Of a stretch of DNA of 52,700 nt, positions 51,079 to 52,700 are shown in pieces (within the stretch, counting starts at the first letter, position 1; each line of letters opens with the position of its first letter). A model generated the notes under the pieces. That model searched no databases. It was not told the DNA's origin and saw only the letters and a program-made list of their open reading frames with translations. Made by a program: the position numbers and the translations under genes. This DNA is from an uncultured Mucilaginibacter sp. (GTDB taxonomy: Bacteria; Bacteroidota; Bacteroidia; Sphingobacteriales; Sphingobacteriaceae). Where the stretch lies: contig NZ_CAMLOV010000018.1 of the NCBI RefSeq assembly GCF_946481715.1, positions 1-52,700 on the forward strand, read 5' to 3'.

Positions 51079-51545
51079 TTAAAGCTCTTTTGGCTACATA
51101 ATCCCATCACCCAGACGTCATTAGAAGTAGGCACGAAGCAATCTCTAAGTACGCAGAGCCGCTTTGCAAATCCACTTGTCCTACATAGAGATTGCTTCGT
51201 ACTCGTAATGACGGGGGGGCAAGCTCTGTGTACCTCTGCGCCTCCTCTGAGTCCTCTGCGGTTTAATAATAACCACCCAAATCAGCCACCCCAAAACGAC
51301 AAACTCCACCCCAAAATAGAAAAACCACCACCCCGAAATGAAAAAGCAACCCTTCCATTTTGGTAGGGCTTATAGTTGCCTGTAGTTATAAAAGTCCCTT
51401 TGCTGGGCTTATAGGTATTTTTTTCATTTTGGTATGCAGGTTGCAAGCGGCCGGGTATGAATAATTACCCCTTACCCTCAAACAACTGTAATTGCCGGTT
51501 ACCGGTTAATACTAACCCAATATTAACCCATAGCCGTTTAGCCAT
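51079..51545. other. 467-nt spacer with repeats upstream of kup
   Basis: No gene. Contains the inverted repeat at 51133-51200, tandem words rich in CCACCCCAAAA at about 51285-51350, and two similar stretches GGGCTTATAGTTGCC and GGGCTTATAGGTATT near 51366 and 51398. No recognisable promoter box or riboswitch was found before kup. Confidence 0.5.
51133..51200. repeat. Inverted pair of the GAAGCAATCTC repeat
   Basis: ACGAAGCAATCTCT (51133-51146) and AGAGATTGCTTCGT (51187-51200) are perfect inverted copies around 40 nt. The left half continues with ACGCAGAGCCG as in the copies at 13690 and 14160. It is therefore the same dispersed family, here in a form able to fold into a long hairpin. Confidence 0.75.
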
Positions 51546-52700
51546 ATGAACGCACACGTACGTAAACTTTCTGCGGGTGGTGTTTTAGTTACCCTTGGTA
51601 TAATTTTTGGCGATATAGGTACTTCGCCATTGTACACTTTACAAACTATTTTAAAAGAAGGCGGCCGGGCAGATGAATTTATGGTGCTGGGCGCTATCTC
51701 CTGTGTTTTTTGGACGCTAACACTGCAAACCACTTTTAAATATATCTTTATTACCCTGCAGGCAGATAACCGTGGCGAAGGCGGTATATTTTCCCTTTTT
51801 GCCCTGGTAAGGCGCTACGGCAAATGGCTGGCTATCCCGGCCATCATTGGCGCAGGTACTTTATTGGCTGATGGTATCATCACGCCACCCATATCGGTAA
51901 CTTCCGCTATCGAAGGATTGGGACTTGTACCGGCGTTATCTCATGTCATTATTCCCGGCAGCACTGTAATACTGGTTATTGTGATCATCATCATTATACT
52001 GCTGTTCTTTTTTCAGCAGTTTGGCACAAATGTAGTAGGCGCGGCCTTTGGGCCTATTATGCTGGTTTGGTTTCTGATGCTGGGCGGATTGGGTGCTGCG
52101 CAGATAGCACAATACCCTGCCATATTTAAGGCATTTAACCCCGTATACGCGTTCGACTTGCTGGTAGAGCATCCCAACGGATTTTGGTTGTTAGGTGCCG
52201 TGTTCCTGTGTACAACAGGTGCCGAGGCCTTATATTCCGACCTGGGCCACTGCGGGCGCAAAAATATCCAGGTAAGCTGGATATTTGTTAAGGTTACTTT
52301 GCTGCTAAATTACCTTGGCCAGGGCGCCTGGGTATTAATGCAGGCCAACCCCAATATCGTGAATAACGTAAACCCGTTCTTCGCTATTGTGCCACATGGC
52401 TTTATCATCCCGGCGGTTATTGTGGCCACATTGGCCACCATTATAGCCAGCCAGGCGCTTATCAGTGGATCGTTCACTTTAATAAGCGAGGCCGTGAGCA
52501 TGAACTTTTGGCCGCGCATTACCGTGAAATACCCCTCCAACATCCGCGGGCAAATATATATCCCCAGCATTAACTGGTTGCTGTGCATCGGCTGTATACT
52601 GGTAAGTCTATACTTTAAAACATCCGAGGCCATGACAGCTGCCTACGGTTTCTCTATCACCATAGCCATGCTGATGACCACCATATTAATGTATTATTTT
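51546..52700 (+). CDS. kup: Kup-type potassium uptake transporter (3' end outside window)
   Basis: Open from ATG 51546 to the window edge, 385 codons without a stop. The N-terminus matches Kup/HAK proteins: GVLVTLGIIFGDIGTSPLYT, then ADNRGEGGIFSLFALV and GTLLADGIITPPISV. CTTGAEALYSDLGHCG and NYLGQGAWVL, then ISGSFTLISEAV, follow. About ten hydrophobic helices are visible. Kup proteins import K+ with protons across the inner membrane. The C-terminal cytoplasmic part is missing only because the window ends. It was found by reading the frame directly since it has no stop within the window. Confidence 0.95.
   Translation, partial: MNAHVRKLSAGGVLVTLGIIFGDIGTSPLYTLQTILKEGGRADEFMVLGAISCVFWTLTLQTTFKYIFITLQADNRGEGGIFSLFALVRRYGKWLAIPAIIGAGTLLADGIITPPISVTSAIEGLGLVPALSHVIIPGSTVILVIVIIIIILLFFFQQFGTNVVGAAFGPIMLVWFLMLGGLGAAQIAQYPAIFKAFNPVYAFDLLVEHPNGFWLLGAVFLCTTGAEALYSDLGHCGRKNIQVSWIFVKVTLLLNYLGQGAWVLMQANPNIVNNVNPFFAIVPHGFIIPAVIVATLATIIASQALISGSFTLISEAVSMNFWPRITVKYPSNIRGQIYIPSINWLLCIGCILVSLYFKTSEAMTAAYGFSITIAMLMTTILMYYF

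Noticed and set aside
51440..51545. c-di-AMP riboswitch before kup
   Set aside because: Only a short GCCGGTTACCGGTTAAT inverted word is present; the conserved ydaO-type core was not recognised.
52310..52633. 107-codon frame antisense to kup
   Set aside because: The plus-strand Kup frame is continuous and matches the family; the antisense frame has no support.
1..52700. tRNA or rRNA genes
   Set aside because: No cloverleaf with a GGTTCAA-type T-arm or rRNA signature was noticed on either strand by eye; tRNAscan-SE would be decisive.

Overview
The window looks like a piece of a Bacteroidota chromosome, most likely Sphingobacteriaceae (Mucilaginibacter/Pedobacter-like). The grounds are SusC/SusD pairs, DUF3823 lipoproteins, TAnnTTTG-type -7 promoter boxes, weak or absent Shine-Dalgarno sequences, and double-glycine Cys-rich peptides exported by a C39-ABC transporter. 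No rRNA, tRNA or CRISPR array was seen. The genus is an inference from gene content.

Layout. (1) 12-9868: a polysaccharide utilisation operon on + (SusC, SusD, DUF3823 lipoprotein, GH2, and a GH127-type beta-L-arabinofuranosidase), then a convergent intradiol-dioxygenase-like gene. (2) 10879-13294: an rtcB-prfH RNA/ribosome repair operon behind a promoter and a roughly 390-nt leader with two small upstream ORFs. (3) 13295-14924: about 1 kb of dispersed, inverted and mosaic repeats, then a small zinc-ribbon gene. (4) 14925-20280: an A+T-rich two-gene system. One gene encodes a 1393-residue phosphoribosyltransferase-like/GAF-like/histidine-kinase protein. The other, overlapping it by 14 nt, encodes a receiver domain joined to four membrane helices. 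This is the best candidate for an undescribed signalling or defence system. A PLD-family gene follows. (5) 22708-28242: the SOS mutagenesis cassette imuA-imuB-dnaE2 on -, with a strong terminator. (6) 28329-31774: a small unknown gene, a Nudix-related AraR-like regulator, and a divergent GH51 arabinofuranosidase. (7) 32154-42005: a cluster for making and exporting disulfide-rich double-glycine peptides. It holds a C39-like/VKOR/thioredoxin fusion, an 8-Cys precursor, a thioredoxin, an unknown secreted protein, a decayed second precursor, a TlpA-like protein, a C39 peptidase-ABC exporter and an HlyD adaptor. Two fossils of the exporter gene lie nearby. (8) 42122-45187: a TPR protein and a CE2-like SGNH esterase. 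(9) 45199-51078: TonB receptor, YfiR-like protein and CHASE8/PAS histidine kinase, all on -, divergent from an NtrC-type response regulator. (10) 51546-end: a Kup potassium transporter cut by the window edge.

How they fit. The SusCD operon and the GH51 locus both point to arabinose-containing plant polymers, and the esterase could remove acetyl groups from such material. The rtcB-prfH and imuABC modules are stress and repair systems. In the peptide cluster, four thiol-oxidoreductase-type genes beside an 8-Cys precursor suggest oxidative folding coupled to leader cleavage and export. The repeats, the transporter fossils and the start-less second precursor indicate repeated duplication and decay.
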